Below, in pieces: positions 44,815 through 52,944 of a stretch of 64,000 nt of DNA (position 1 is its first letter; each line of letters starts with the position of its first letter). Source of the DNA: Caldilineaceae bacterium (GTDB lineage: Bacteria > Chloroflexota > Anaerolineae > Caldilineales > Caldilineaceae); NCBI GenBank assembly GCA_019637645.1, contig JAHBVH010000007.1, forward strand, positions 1-64,000, written 5' to 3'. The translations under genes and the position numbers were made by a program. The notes beneath the pieces are model-generated. The model was not told where the DNA came from. It saw nothing but the letters and a program-made list of their open reading frames with translations, and did not search any database.

Positions 44815-44870
44815 ACGTAGGCTTGAGCGAGCGTTGTTGACTAGCACCGTCCTTTGATAGGGCGATGCAT
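44804..44870. repeat. Inverted repeat plus IS200/IS605-like hairpin
   Basis: GCTAGTCAACAACG (44804-44817) and its exact complement (44832-44845) flank 14 bases. Directly next, GCACCGTCC...GGGCGATGC (44844-44868) forms an imperfect hairpin matching the one at 47458-47480. This looks like the remnant end of a transposable element. Confidence 0.55.
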
Positions 44871-45645
44871 ACACCCAACTGCGCTCTGCCCCGCATTCAT
44901 TGTTGGTATCTTGCTAATTGACAGCATTGTCAACCTAGCGCATAATGCTCTCGGTGACATCACTTACCGTGAATCTCACTGAGCATATGCACAAAAAGAA
45001 AAGAGGGACCGTCGGCTAGAGAGTTTGACTTCCGGCGCCCTATGCGGTGATGGAATTCCCCATACACCTCGCCATGATGCTCCATAATGCTCTCAGTGAC
45101 ATCTCAAGGACATGACCTCTCAAGGATAATCGTCTGTACCCTTGTGACTGAGTGCTGAGCGCGCAATCCTTATGTATCCATCAGATGTATCCATCTGAAT
45201 GCGTTGATATGACCTGCGATTTTCCTGTCAGGCAGATTGGCCCAGAGAATTTCAGGATAAGCACTCGTGCATTCGTTTGGTAAGCGCCACCATATGATGA
45301 GCACATCGCGCAATGGAGCCAGTATATATTAAAAGTACAACATCGAAAAATGCAAACAGTATCACCTTGCTATTGCCGACTCGAATGCTATCTGTACACG
45401 CTGTGGCTGCACACGCTGTGGCTGTTTCTCGCGCAGGCTAGACAAACCGCAAAGCTGTCGGCTCTGCCGCACCAGCGCGATGTGTTCCCGCGCGTTGGGG
45501 TGTGGCGCAAGGATCGCCAACAAGTGAGTAAAAAGTTCAAACCGGTGGCTTGGGGCAGATGGATACAACGAGCATTGACCGAGCAAAAACGTCCACTTGG
45601 CACCCACTGGAACCTACCGCTTCCATCTGCTGAGGAGGTATAACC

Positions 45646-46659
45646 ATGCAACATATTCTAGACCCAGGCACCGTTTTGCGCAACCGTTATGAAATTTTAG
45701 AATTGGTTGGGCAGGGCGGCATGGGCGCGGTCTATAAGGCTTCAGATCGGCGGTTGGAAGGTCGTGTTTGTGCCGTTAAGGAAATTTTACCGTATCTTTC
45801 GGAAAATACAACTTCGGAGACAGAGCTAGAACAGATTACTGAGCAATTTCGTACAGAAGCCAGTATCTTGGCGCGGCTAGACCATCCGCATTTGCCCAAG
45901 GTCTCTGATTATTTTGCCAATGGCAACCGGGAATACCTGGTGATGGACTTTGTGGAGGGGCGCGACCTCCAAGAGTTGGTTCAGGACGCCAAACGGCGCA
46001 ACGATCTGCTCTCTGAAGCCCAAGTTCTGACCTGGACTGCCCAACTATTGGATGCTCTAGAGTACCTCCATAACCAAGACCCCCCCGTTTTGCACCGGGA
46101 TATCAAGCCAAGCAACATCAAAGTAACGCTACGCGGCGATATTAAACTGGTCGATTTTGGCCTGGTCAAGGTATTATTTAAGGATGATAGCCGGACGGTA
46201 ACCGTGGTGCAAGGTCGCGGCACCGTAGCCTATACGCCGTTGGAGCAGTACGGGGGCGATACAAGTTTTACGGATATACGCAGCGATATCTACAGCTTAG
46301 GCGCAACGCTCTATCATCTGCTCGCTGGTCAACCACCGGTGGATGCACGTGAGCGTTTCTTGCACCCAGGTACGCTAGAATCGTTGCGTTTGGTGAACCC
46401 GGCCGTTTCGCCACGCGTAGAGCGCGCGGTCTTTCATGCGTTGGGTATGCATCCTAGCGAACGGCCAAGCACGATTCGTGAATTGCGCGAAATGTTATTG
46501 GGCTCTGCACCTTTGTCGCCTCACCCACCGCTCATTACCGACCTGATCCGGGCAGACCGGAGTTCCCCTGGTTGGCGCGAGCTATTTTACGCCAATCGGC
46601 TTTTGCTCGGGCTGGCCTTTGCGCTGGCCTTGATCGCGATCTTGATCAGTCTCCCTTGA
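45646..46659 (+). CDS. Membrane-anchored Ser/Thr protein kinase (PknB-type)
   Basis: A 337-residue eukaryotic-like kinase. The glycine loop is '[11 protein letters not shown]' (22-32), the ATP lysine Lys45 is in 'CAVKEIL', the catalytic loop is 'HRDIKPSNI' (150-158), and DFG is at 170-172, followed by an activation segment with 'TPLEQYGG'. After a linker a C-terminal membrane helix ('[19 protein letters not shown]') ends the protein, with no outer sensor domain. The ATG follows GAGGAGGT. Neighbours include an FHA regulator on the other side of the gap and an unknown protein just downstream. Confidence 0.94.
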   Translation: MQHILDPGTVLRNRYEILELVGQGGMGAVYKASDRRLEGRVCAVKEILPYLSENTTSETELEQITEQFRTEASILARLDHPHLPKVSDYFANGNREYLVMDFVEGRDLQELVQDAKRRNDLLSEAQVLTWTAQLLDALEYLHNQDPPVLHRDIKPSNIKVTLRGDIKLVDFGLVKVLFKDDSRTVTVVQGRGTVAYTPLEQYGGDTSFTDIRSDIYSLGATLYHLLAGQPPVDARERFLHPGTLESLRLVNPAVSPRVERAVFHALGMHPSERPSTIRELREMLLGSAPLSPHPPLITDLIRADRSSPGWRELFYANRLLLGLAFALALIAILISLP

Positions 46660-46747
46660 GGATGATGCCAAGCAATAGCGGATAGCGGTACCATAATCAG
46701 AACATCAAAGGCACGCTGCTGTGCTTGGACAAAGCAAAGGGAAGCGC

Positions 46748-47296
46748 ATGGGGTATTATTTTGTTGATCAGCAACAGCTGACCTATGGCAAGACGCCACC
46801 AGCAGGCACAAAACCATTCAAACATCAGTTGAGTCTTTTGTTGCCGCCGCTCGTCAGCAAACTCCATGCTAGTTTTCAGGCATGGGGGCGGCTCGGTTAT
46901 TCACCAGGGCTGGCGTCTGTAAACCAGGTCTATGTTAATGCGCAGGGCCAGCTTGCTTTTTATCTGGATGATGGCTGCCGCCCCATGCCGTTGGGGCAAG
47001 TGGGGGTAGGCCCTGATCTAGCAGCTTGGTTGGTCATGCTCGACAAGTGGATGGAGACCTTTGTGGTCATTGCCCGTGCGCGCACAATATGGAATTTGCA
47101 GGAATTAGCAAGTGCATTATCATTCGTCACACCGGCTTTTTTACCCCCGCGGCTAGTTGCCCATCCCCCCGATAACTGGGAGCGTGTTGCCTCGGCATTG
47201 GCGGTCGTTTTGGCGGATGGTTCGCTCCAGGGCACACCGACCAATCAATACTGGAAGCAGGACAAAGTCCGCGATCATCATTACATTGTTGATTAA
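46748..47296 (+). CDS. Hypothetical protein downstream of the Ser/Thr kinase
   Basis: A 182-residue protein that I do not recognise. It has no signal peptide or clear membrane span. Segments such as 'VNQVYVNAQGQLAFYLDDG' and 'GPDLAAWLVMLDKWMETFVV' are ordered, and the overall plan vaguely resembles part of a degenerate kinase fold, which is speculation. The frame extends to a GTG at 46721, but the ATG at 46748 follows AAAGGGAAG. The 88-base gap suggests a shared transcript with the kinase, of which it may be a partner or substrate. Confidence 0.6.
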   Translation: MGYYFVDQQQLTYGKTPPAGTKPFKHQLSLLLPPLVSKLHASFQAWGRLGYSPGLASVNQVYVNAQGQLAFYLDDGCRPMPLGQVGVGPDLAAWLVMLDKWMETFVVIARARTIWNLQELASALSFVTPAFLPPRLVAHPPDNWERVASALAVVLADGSLQGTPTNQYWKQDKVRDHHYIVD

Positions 47297-47350
47297 GTTT
47301 TTGGGTAGACTGCCCAAGGCTGATGAAGATTACCCATGAAATTCGGTAAC

Positions 47351-47376
47351 CCAGTGCTGATTTCAATCAGCACTGG
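47351..47376. terminator. 10-bp hairpin downstream of the kinase-unknown pair
   Basis: CCAGTGCTGA (47351-47360) pairs exactly with TCAGCACTGG (47367-47376) around TTTCAA. It lies 55 bases after the plus-strand stop and has no T-run, so its role as a terminator is likely but not certain. Confidence 0.5.
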
Positions 47377-47457
47377 CGCGGTCAAGCTGCACTAAAGCGC
47401 ACTAGTGAACTCTACTGCTTTCATTGCTTACCCTTCATCAGCGGGCGTTGCTCCTTA

Positions 47458-47480
47458 GCACCGTCCCTTCAGGGCGGTGC
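47458..47480. repeat. IS200/IS605-like terminal hairpin
   Basis: GCACCGTCC and GGGCGGTGC pair around CTTCA with one wobble, followed by GCATACC. The sequence resembles right ends of IS605/IS1341-type elements (CCGTCCTTCAGGGCGG). No transposase or TnpB gene is near, so it is a solo copy. Confidence 0.55.
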
Positions 47481-47541
47481 GCATACCAAATGCCAAAATA
47501 CTTTGTAAACATTGTAATCATTCGATCAATATAAGAAATTT

Positions 47542-48045
47542 GTGACCAACGAACGCTTTTCTCTACCCACCATTAATCAAGAAATCAAACGCACTTGGCG
47601 TCGTACCCGGCAGGATTATTCTGCCGGTGGTGTCGTCTACCGGCGCTCCCCGTTAACCCAAGAGCTGCAACTAGCGTTGATTGCCACGCATGGCGGTCAG
47701 CGCTGGCAACTGCCCAAGGGCTCGCGTGAACCGGGCGAAACCTCGCTGGCCACCGCCATTCGCGAAGTGGCTGAGGAGACCGGCATCGAGAGTGTGCAGG
47801 ATGCCTTTCTACAAACGATTGATTATTGGTATTGGGATACCTATCAAAAAGAGGTGCCGGAGTTGGTCCATAAGCTGGTCGATTTCTATCTGCTCCGGAT
47901 GGTCGCTGGGGAGCTGACCGACAGCAGCTACGAAGTGGATGCTGTCGGCTGGTTTGCGCCAACAGATGCTTTGCGGATCATGACCTTTGAGGGGGAAAAA
48001 GCCGTTGTGCGGCAAGCACTTGACCTGCTTGCTGGTTTAGGGTAA
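47542..48045 (+). CDS. NUDIX hydrolase
   Basis: A 167-residue hydrolase of nucleoside diphosphates linked to another group. The NUDIX box is complete: '[20 protein letters not shown]' followed by TGI, preceded by 'WQLPK'. The N-terminus ('[16 protein letters not shown]') is the usual strand start. A WYWDTY stretch follows the box, as in diadenosine/diphosphoinositol-type members. It begins at a GTG with a weak ribosome site, just after the IS-like hairpin. The substrate is unknown. Confidence 0.9.
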   Translation: MTNERFSLPTINQEIKRTWRRTRQDYSAGGVVYRRSPLTQELQLALIATHGGQRWQLPKGSREPGETSLATAIREVAEETGIESVQDAFLQTIDYWYWDTYQKEVPELVHKLVDFYLLRMVAGELTDSSYEVDAVGWFAPTDALRIMTFEGEKAVVRQALDLLAGLG

Positions 48046-48172
48046 CCGTCGGTCACCCCAATCCCGCAGCGTGAGCAATCTAGCACCAGTGGATTGTGCG
48101 CAATCACTCACGCTTCCCTACAACAATCACTCCTGTTCCTCTACAAGTGGTTCCTCAGCAAGGTGCTCTTCT

Positions 48173-49198
48173 TTAGGCAAAATCCAACATCGCCTTGACC
48201 ACCCCATTGGCTGGCTCTAGCCAAGTCGGGAATGCTTCAATAAATTCGGCAGGCGTGGCATGGTGGGTGATCCATGGATCGAGCTTGATTTTACCCCCAT
48301 TCAGACAATCGACCACATAGGCAAAATCAGCCGAGGTGGCATTGCGGGTTGCCAACAGCGTTAGCTCATGGCTATGGAAATAGGGGTCATTAAAAGTCAG
48401 CTCGCCTTGGACAAGCCCGACATAGATGAGCTTGCCGCCGTGGGCCGGATAGTGGAAGGCATTCATCATCGACTGGGCATTGCCGGTTGCGTCAAAGACC
48501 AAGGTCGGTAACTCGCCGCCCAAGCTGCGTTGTAATGCTGCCTCTACCGCTTCCGTGCTATGGATAAAATGCTTAACCCCTAGATGCTCCTGGCAAAATT
48601 CGATCCGCTTCTGATTGAGTTCCAAGCAGATCACCTCGGCACCGGCCAACTGGGCAAATTGCATGGTCGCCAACCCAATCGGCCCTGCCCCAATCACGAG
48701 CGCCTGTTCACCTGGTATCACTTGGGCGCGGTGAACCGCGTGCGCCCCAATACAGAGCATTTCGACGACGGCTAGATGTTCTAGTGGCGCACCTTGGGCT
48801 TTGTGCAGTTTATGGGTGGGCACGGTAATATATTCGCGCATGCCTCCATCAATATGGACCCCCAATACCTTGAGCTGTTGGCAGCAGTTCGTCTTGCCCC
48901 GGCGGCAAGCACTACAGACGCCACAGTTCAAATAGGGCTCAACGGCACAGATATCACCGACCTGCAGCGTGTGGGGCTGTTGGCTATCGCCCAAGGCTAC
49001 GATTTCGACGCCCAATTCGTGCCCTAAAATGCGTGGGTAGCTGAAAAAAGGCTGCCGCCCGCGATAGGCATGTAGATCTGTGCCACAGATCCCGATCCGC
49101 CGCACCCGCACTAATGCTTCATTTTGGCCGGGTGCGCTTGGCTCTGGCGTATCGATCAGCCGGAATTCACCCGGTGTCTCTAAAACAATCGTTTTCAC
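48173..49198 (-). CDS. Zinc-dependent alcohol dehydrogenase family (MDR) protein
   Basis: A 341-residue NAD(P)-dependent medium-chain dehydrogenase. Catalytic zinc ligands are in 'GICGTDLHAYRG' and 'ILGHELGVEIV'. The structural zinc site is 'CGVCSACRRGKTNCC'. The nucleotide fold has 'ALVIGAGPIGLATMQFAQLA'. It is closest in style to sorbitol/galactitol/threonine dehydrogenases; the substrate is likely a polyol or sugar derivative but cannot be fixed. It stands alone on the minus strand, 104 bases after the methyltransferase gene. Confidence 0.9.
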   Translation of the reverse strand: MKTIVLETPGEFRLIDTPEPSAPGQNEALVRVRRIGICGTDLHAYRGRQPFFSYPRILGHELGVEIVALGDSQQPHTLQVGDICAVEPYLNCGVCSACRRGKTNCCQQLKVLGVHIDGGMREYITVPTHKLHKAQGAPLEHLAVVEMLCIGAHAVHRAQVIPGEQALVIGAGPIGLATMQFAQLAGAEVICLELNQKRIEFCQEHLGVKHFIHSTEAVEAALQRSLGGELPTLVFDATGNAQSMMNAFHYPAHGGKLIYVGLVQGELTFNDPYFHSHELTLLATRNATSADFAYVVDCLNGGKIKLDPWITHHATPAEFIEAFPTWLEPANGVVKAMLDFA

Positions 49199-49302
49199 AA
49201 ATGGTTCCTACCTTCTTCTCAATAGCGAGCGTGAACGGGCTTTATCGCTTCAAGCGGTTGTCTCCGCGAGTTATCTTCTTAACAGGGCAGCTTGGGCGTG
49301 GG

Positions 49303-50151
49303 CTAGCGGCGAACGCGGCCCAACAGATAGCGATGGTGGGCCCAAACCGCCTTGAGTTGCCAGGGCAGCGGCGCGTGATCAAGCCAAGCATATTTGATGA
49401 CCCGTTCATAGAGATCAGGCTCTTGGTTTAGATAATAGGCCATGGTGCTCCATTGCCAGTTGTCACCGGTGAATTGCGTTTCTAGCTGCTTGCTCTGAAT
49501 GCCCAATCGCTTGAGTACCTCATTGGCCGGCATGACTGTATCGGGCCAGGGCGGTGTATCGAGCACCCCTTGTTCGATAATATCGACGCCCGCAATCTCT
49601 AAGATGCGGCGGATGCGGCTGATGTCGGTCCACTGTTCGTCGTGGGTGGCAAAAAAGTCGCGGTCAATGACCAGCTTGCGCAGCCAGTAGCCCACCTGTA
49701 AATTATTGGGCATGGCGACAAAGACTAAATCGCGGCTTGTCCGCACCAGTTCGCGCAGCAATCCAGCCGGGTTGTGGAGATACCAAAGCCCGGCCCACTG
49801 CCAAGTAAGATCAAAGCTGCCATCGGCAAAGGGCAACTGGTGCCAGGCATCGGGTGGTGTGTAAACCAGATTGACGGGTAGGCGCAAATCCTCTTCCCAA
49901 ATCCGCTGTACCCCTTGCAGCCGCTCTACATTATCATCGACCATGGTCACGGCGACGCCCTGTTGGGCAAAGATGACATCGTTAATGCCGCTGACCCCGG
50001 CCATGCCATAGAGCGGCGCTTCGAGCACACTTTTCACTTGGTAGCGTTGGCGCAGCTTGTCGAGAAAGTCGTTGAGCACAAAGCGTTCGTAGACGAGGCC
50101 AAGCCCCTCATTATAATCGGTTAGATATTTCCGCCAAGTATTGTTTTCCAT
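49303..50151 (-). CDS. Class I SAM-dependent methyltransferase-like protein
   Basis: A 282-residue protein with the class I methyltransferase layout. 'VKSVLEAPLYGMAGVSGIND' stands in place of the usual glycine loop, 'VAVTMVDDNVERLQGVQ' carries the acidic end of strand 2, and 'LPFADGSFDLTWQWAGLWYL' is motif post-I/II. The first glycine motif is altered (APLYGMAGVSG), so binding of SAM should be checked. The ATG at 50151 is 12 bases from recN's stop. The acceptor is unknown. Confidence 0.72.
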   Translation of the reverse strand: MENNTWRKYLTDYNEGLGLVYERFVLNDFLDKLRQRYQVKSVLEAPLYGMAGVSGINDVIFAQQGVAVTMVDDNVERLQGVQRIWEEDLRLPVNLVYTPPDAWHQLPFADGSFDLTWQWAGLWYLHNPAGLLRELVRTSRDLVFVAMPNNLQVGYWLRKLVIDRDFFATHDEQWTDISRIRRILEIAGVDIIEQGVLDTPPWPDTVMPANEVLKRLGIQSKQLETQFTGDNWQWSTMAYYLNQEPDLYERVIKYAWLDHAPLPWQLKAVWAHHRYLLGRVRR

Positions 50152-50163
50152 GAGCTGACTTCT

Positions 50164-52020
50164 TCAACTGACTGTTTGGACTTTTTGTACTTTGACCTTT
50201 TGTACGTCATGTAACATCTCTTCGACCGACCGGCGCCCCGCGTCACTTTCAGCCCCTAACATTTGCATCAATTCCTCCACGCGCGCGCCCGCATCCAGCT
50301 GGCGGACGACCGTGCTGGTGCGCTCTTCGCCATTGCTCTGGATCACCTGTTTGTTTACAGTAAAATGTTGATCGCCAAAAGCGGCTAGTTGGGGAAGGTG
50401 GGTAATGCAGAGAACTTGGTGGGCGACACTGGTGTCGGGTATTGATTCTGTCTTGGGCGTGTGCTTCTTGCGGCCTTGGCTTTGCCCGTTGCTGTTGGGC
50501 ACGGTGTCCTGCTGGCCGGTAAGCATCCAAAGTTTTTGCCCCACTACGGCACCGACGCGCCCCCCAATCCCTTGATCGATCTCGTCAAAGATCAGGGTGG
50601 GGGTGGCGTCGGCATGGGTCAACACGCTTTTTAGTGCCAACATTAAGCGCGCAGTTTCGCCACCGGAGGCCACCCGGGCCATGGGCTTGAGCGGTTCGCC
50701 CGGGTTGGTGCTGATCATAAACTCCACATGGTCAACGCCGGTGCTATCAAAGGCCACGCGGCGGCCATCGGGAAGATAGGCCCCGTCACTGCGTTCGCTC
50801 TGCTCGACGGCAACGCCAACGCGCGACCGTCCCATGCGCAGATCGGCCAGTTCTTGTTCAACCTGGCGCGCCAAGTGGACACCTGCCGCCTGGCGTTGGG
50901 TGCTCAATTGGGCCGATAGCTGCCCAATGCTTTGGAGGAGCTTGGTCTCTTCTTCTTCGAGCGCGGCGGTTTTTACTTCCCAGTTGCCCAATTCGTCGAG
51001 TTCCATTTGGGCACGCTGGCCAAAGGCGTTGATCTGTTCAATGGTATCGCCATATTTGCGCTTGAGATTGGCGATCAGCTCCAGGCGTTCTTCGACTTCC
51101 TCCAACCGTTCGGGGTTGAACTCTAACTCATCGGCATAATCTTGCAAGCCACGTGCCAGATCGGCGAGTTGTTCGAGGAGGGCCTGCCCCTCATCGGCCA
51201 TGGTATTCATATCGGGATCGATCCGCGCGAGCCGTTCAATGCGGCCTACGGCTTCGCTCACCAGATCGAGCGCGCTAGGGGCTTCCCCATCACCATTGCT
51301 TAAAATGACCTGGGCGCTTTGGGCCAATTTGATCAGCGCCTCGGCATTACCCAATCGGCGGCGCTCGCTCGCTAACTCCGCCTCCTCGCCAGCCCGTAAC
51401 TTGGCCGTAAAGATCTCATCGGCCTGGAAGCTCAACAGATCAACCCGTTGGGCGATAGTACGAGCATCTTGGCGTAGGCGCTGCAACTCTTCGCGGATGC
51501 GGCGCAATTCGCCTACGCGGGTGGCGATAACGCGTCGTTGGGGGAGCAGATTGGCATAGCGATCCAAGAGATGAATATGGGTGCGTGGGCGGAGCAAATT
51601 GAGGTGCTCGCCTTGACCATGGACATCGACCAAGCGGCTGGTCACTTCGCCCAAGAGTTGCAAATTGACCATACGCCCGTTGACGCGGCAGATATTGCGG
51701 CCTGTCCGGCGCACCTCGCGGCTCAGGGTAAGCCAATGGGGGTTGTCGGGTTCATCGAGGCCGTTTTCTTCCAAAACGCCGCGCAATTCCTCAAAAATTT
51801 CCCCTTCGACCACCTGAAAACTAGCTTCGATCTCGGCCAGTTCGCTGCCGGCCCGCACCCACTCGGCAGTGGCGCGGTCGCCCAAAAGCATGCCCACTGC
51901 ATCGATGATAATCGATTTGCCAGCGCCGGTCTCACCGGTTAGAATATTTAACCCTGGCCCGAAGGTTAGTTGTAGATCATCAATAATGGCAAAGTTGCGA
52001 ATATGTAATTCAGTCAACAT
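50164..52020 (-). CDS. recN: DNA repair protein RecN
   Basis: An SMC-like ATPase in double-strand break repair, 618 residues from the ATG at 52020. The longer frame to 52164 is not family-like. It starts 'MLTELHIRNFAIIDDLQL' with Walker A 'GETGAGKSIIID', has a long coiled-coil middle (about 160-400), the signature 'RVASGGETARLMLALK' and Walker B 'TLIFDEIDQGIGG'. A hydrophilic insertion of about 30 residues ('GQSQGRKKHTPKTESIP') interrupts the C-terminal ATPase before 'QVLCITHLPQLAAFGD'. The extra loop is unusual. Confidence 0.94.
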   Translation of the reverse strand: MLTELHIRNFAIIDDLQLTFGPGLNILTGETGAGKSIIIDAVGMLLGDRATAEWVRAGSELAEIEASFQVVEGEIFEELRGVLEENGLDEPDNPHWLTLSREVRRTGRNICRVNGRMVNLQLLGEVTSRLVDVHGQGEHLNLLRPRTHIHLLDRYANLLPQRRVIATRVGELRRIREELQRLRQDARTIAQRVDLLSFQADEIFTAKLRAGEEAELASERRRLGNAEALIKLAQSAQVILSNGDGEAPSALDLVSEAVGRIERLARIDPDMNTMADEGQALLEQLADLARGLQDYADELEFNPERLEEVEERLELIANLKRKYGDTIEQINAFGQRAQMELDELGNWEVKTAALEEEETKLLQSIGQLSAQLSTQRQAAGVHLARQVEQELADLRMGRSRVGVAVEQSERSDGAYLPDGRRVAFDSTGVDHVEFMISTNPGEPLKPMARVASGGETARLMLALKSVLTHADATPTLIFDEIDQGIGGRVGAVVGQKLWMLTGQQDTVPNSNGQSQGRKKHTPKTESIPDTSVAHQVLCITHLPQLAAFGDQHFTVNKQVIQSNGEERTSTVVRQLDAGARVEELMQMLGAESDAGRRSVEEMLHDVQKVKVQKVQTVS

Positions 52021-52223
52021 AAGCTGCCTGGTATTGCACCCATCGCGATTTAGCTGGATAAACGCACGGCATTGACAACTTCTCAACAACGGGCGTACTG
52101 TGGCTTTCGACCTGGGCTGGCTACGCCACAGGCTTGACTCGCTTTTTATTGTAGCATAGAGCATGGTGATGTAGAAGCGCTCTACGCGCTAATCTAAATT
52201 TGCCCGCTCTTTGGCTGTTGACT

Positions 52224-52270
52224 GCGCATGCTTTGCACTCGGCATCGCGCGCCGCGCGCAAAGCATGCGC
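52224..52270. repeat. 13-bp inverted repeat upstream of the tatA promoter
   Basis: GCGCATGCTTTGC (52224-52236) pairs exactly with 52258-52270 around a 21-base GC-rich loop. It lies just before the plus-strand promoter at 52280. Confidence 0.7.
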
Positions 52271-52279
52271 CCTCTTTGT

Positions 52280-52307
52280 TTGCACATCACCATAACCGTG
52301 TTATAAT
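52280..52307 (+). promoter_or_regulatory. Strong sigma-70-type promoter, 320 bases before tatA
   Basis: TTGCAC (52280-52285), a 16-base spacer and a consensus TATAAT (52302-52307). Transcription should start near 52314, leaving a leader of about 315 bases. Confidence 0.65.
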
Positions 52308-52629
52308 TCTACTAATTGAAGAGGATACTGCGCTTGATTGGAATGATATGCTGCAGAAATTTCTATTTCTCATCAAAGCCAGGATCAGTAACCACAACTG
52401 CCAAATTGATCAATGGCGCAAGAACTGTTGCAGATAACCGTTGTGGCCAACTCTATACAACCGGCTAGGTTGTGCTTGTATGTCGTATCCGCCCTGAAAT
52501 TCGGTTGTCGTGCCTCTGGTACCCAAGCAAGAACAAAATCGTATCGAGAATTTCAGGCTAGATCAAATTGTCGAGTCGTTGTGCCTAGTCCCGGGTATAG
52601 TGGCTTATAGGTTAAAGGAGGAAAGCATT

Positions 52630-52830
52630 ATGAATATTATCCCAGGCCCATGGGAGCTTGTGATTATTTTGCTCATCGTCGCCATGCTTTTTGGCGTAGG
52701 GCGACTCCCCGAAGTTTTTGGGGCGGTCGGTAAAGGGATTCGCGAATTTCGCAAGGAATCCACTACCGCTGACAAAGCAAACCCGGCTGTCACCACGGAC
52801 AAGCCTGCTGAACACACAGCGGAAAGTTAA
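52630..52830 (+). CDS. tatA: Sec-independent protein translocase TatA
   Basis: A 66-residue TatA: short transmembrane helix 'WELVIILLIVAMLFGVGRLP' with the hinge, an amphipathic helix 'EVFGAVGKGIREFRKE', and a charged tail. The ATG at 52630 follows AAAGGAGG at a good distance; the longer frame from 52510 is not used. It should form the translocation pore with the TatB-TatC pair encoded at 35670-37262, from which it is separated by about 15 kb. Confidence 0.94.
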   Translation: MNIIPGPWELVIILLIVAMLFGVGRLPEVFGAVGKGIREFRKESTTADKANPAVTTDKPAEHTAES

Positions 52831-52944
52831 TCTACCGCACTCTGGCTGTACACCCGTGCGGTTTGCCGAAATTTTTCTGCAGAATTCTCTGTAAGCCGCA
52901 CGAGAACAGCAAGAATATGGTTGCTGTGTTGGAAAGGTCGTTGT

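Larger units (their letters stand above)
44402..45645. other. Gene-poor intergenic region (1.24 kb) rich in repeats
   Basis: No convincing gene. It contains the divergent promoter of the FHA gene, a hairpin at 44580-44615, five tandem 14-bp repeats, an inverted repeat with an IS-end-like hairpin, and a 21-bp direct repeat CATAATGCTCTC(G/A)GTGACATC at 44941-44961 and 45083-45103. A 97-codon plus-strand frame at 45350-45643 ends just before the kinase start and looks non-coding. Confidence 0.65.
52021..52629. other. Intergenic/leader region between recN and tatA (609 bases)
   Basis: No supported gene. It holds a 13-bp hairpin at 52224-52270, a strong plus-strand promoter at 52280-52307, and about 315 bases of probable leader before tatA. 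A short frame follows the GAAGAGGA near 52318 but encodes nothing recognisable. Confidence 0.6.

Noticed and set aside
45350..45643. 97-codon plus-strand frame ahead of the Ser/Thr kinase
   Set aside because: No ribosome site, odd composition, no recognisable pattern; more likely leader DNA.
52228..52437. 69-codon frame upstream of tatA
   Set aside because: It starts within a hairpin upstream of the promoter and has no family-like sequence.
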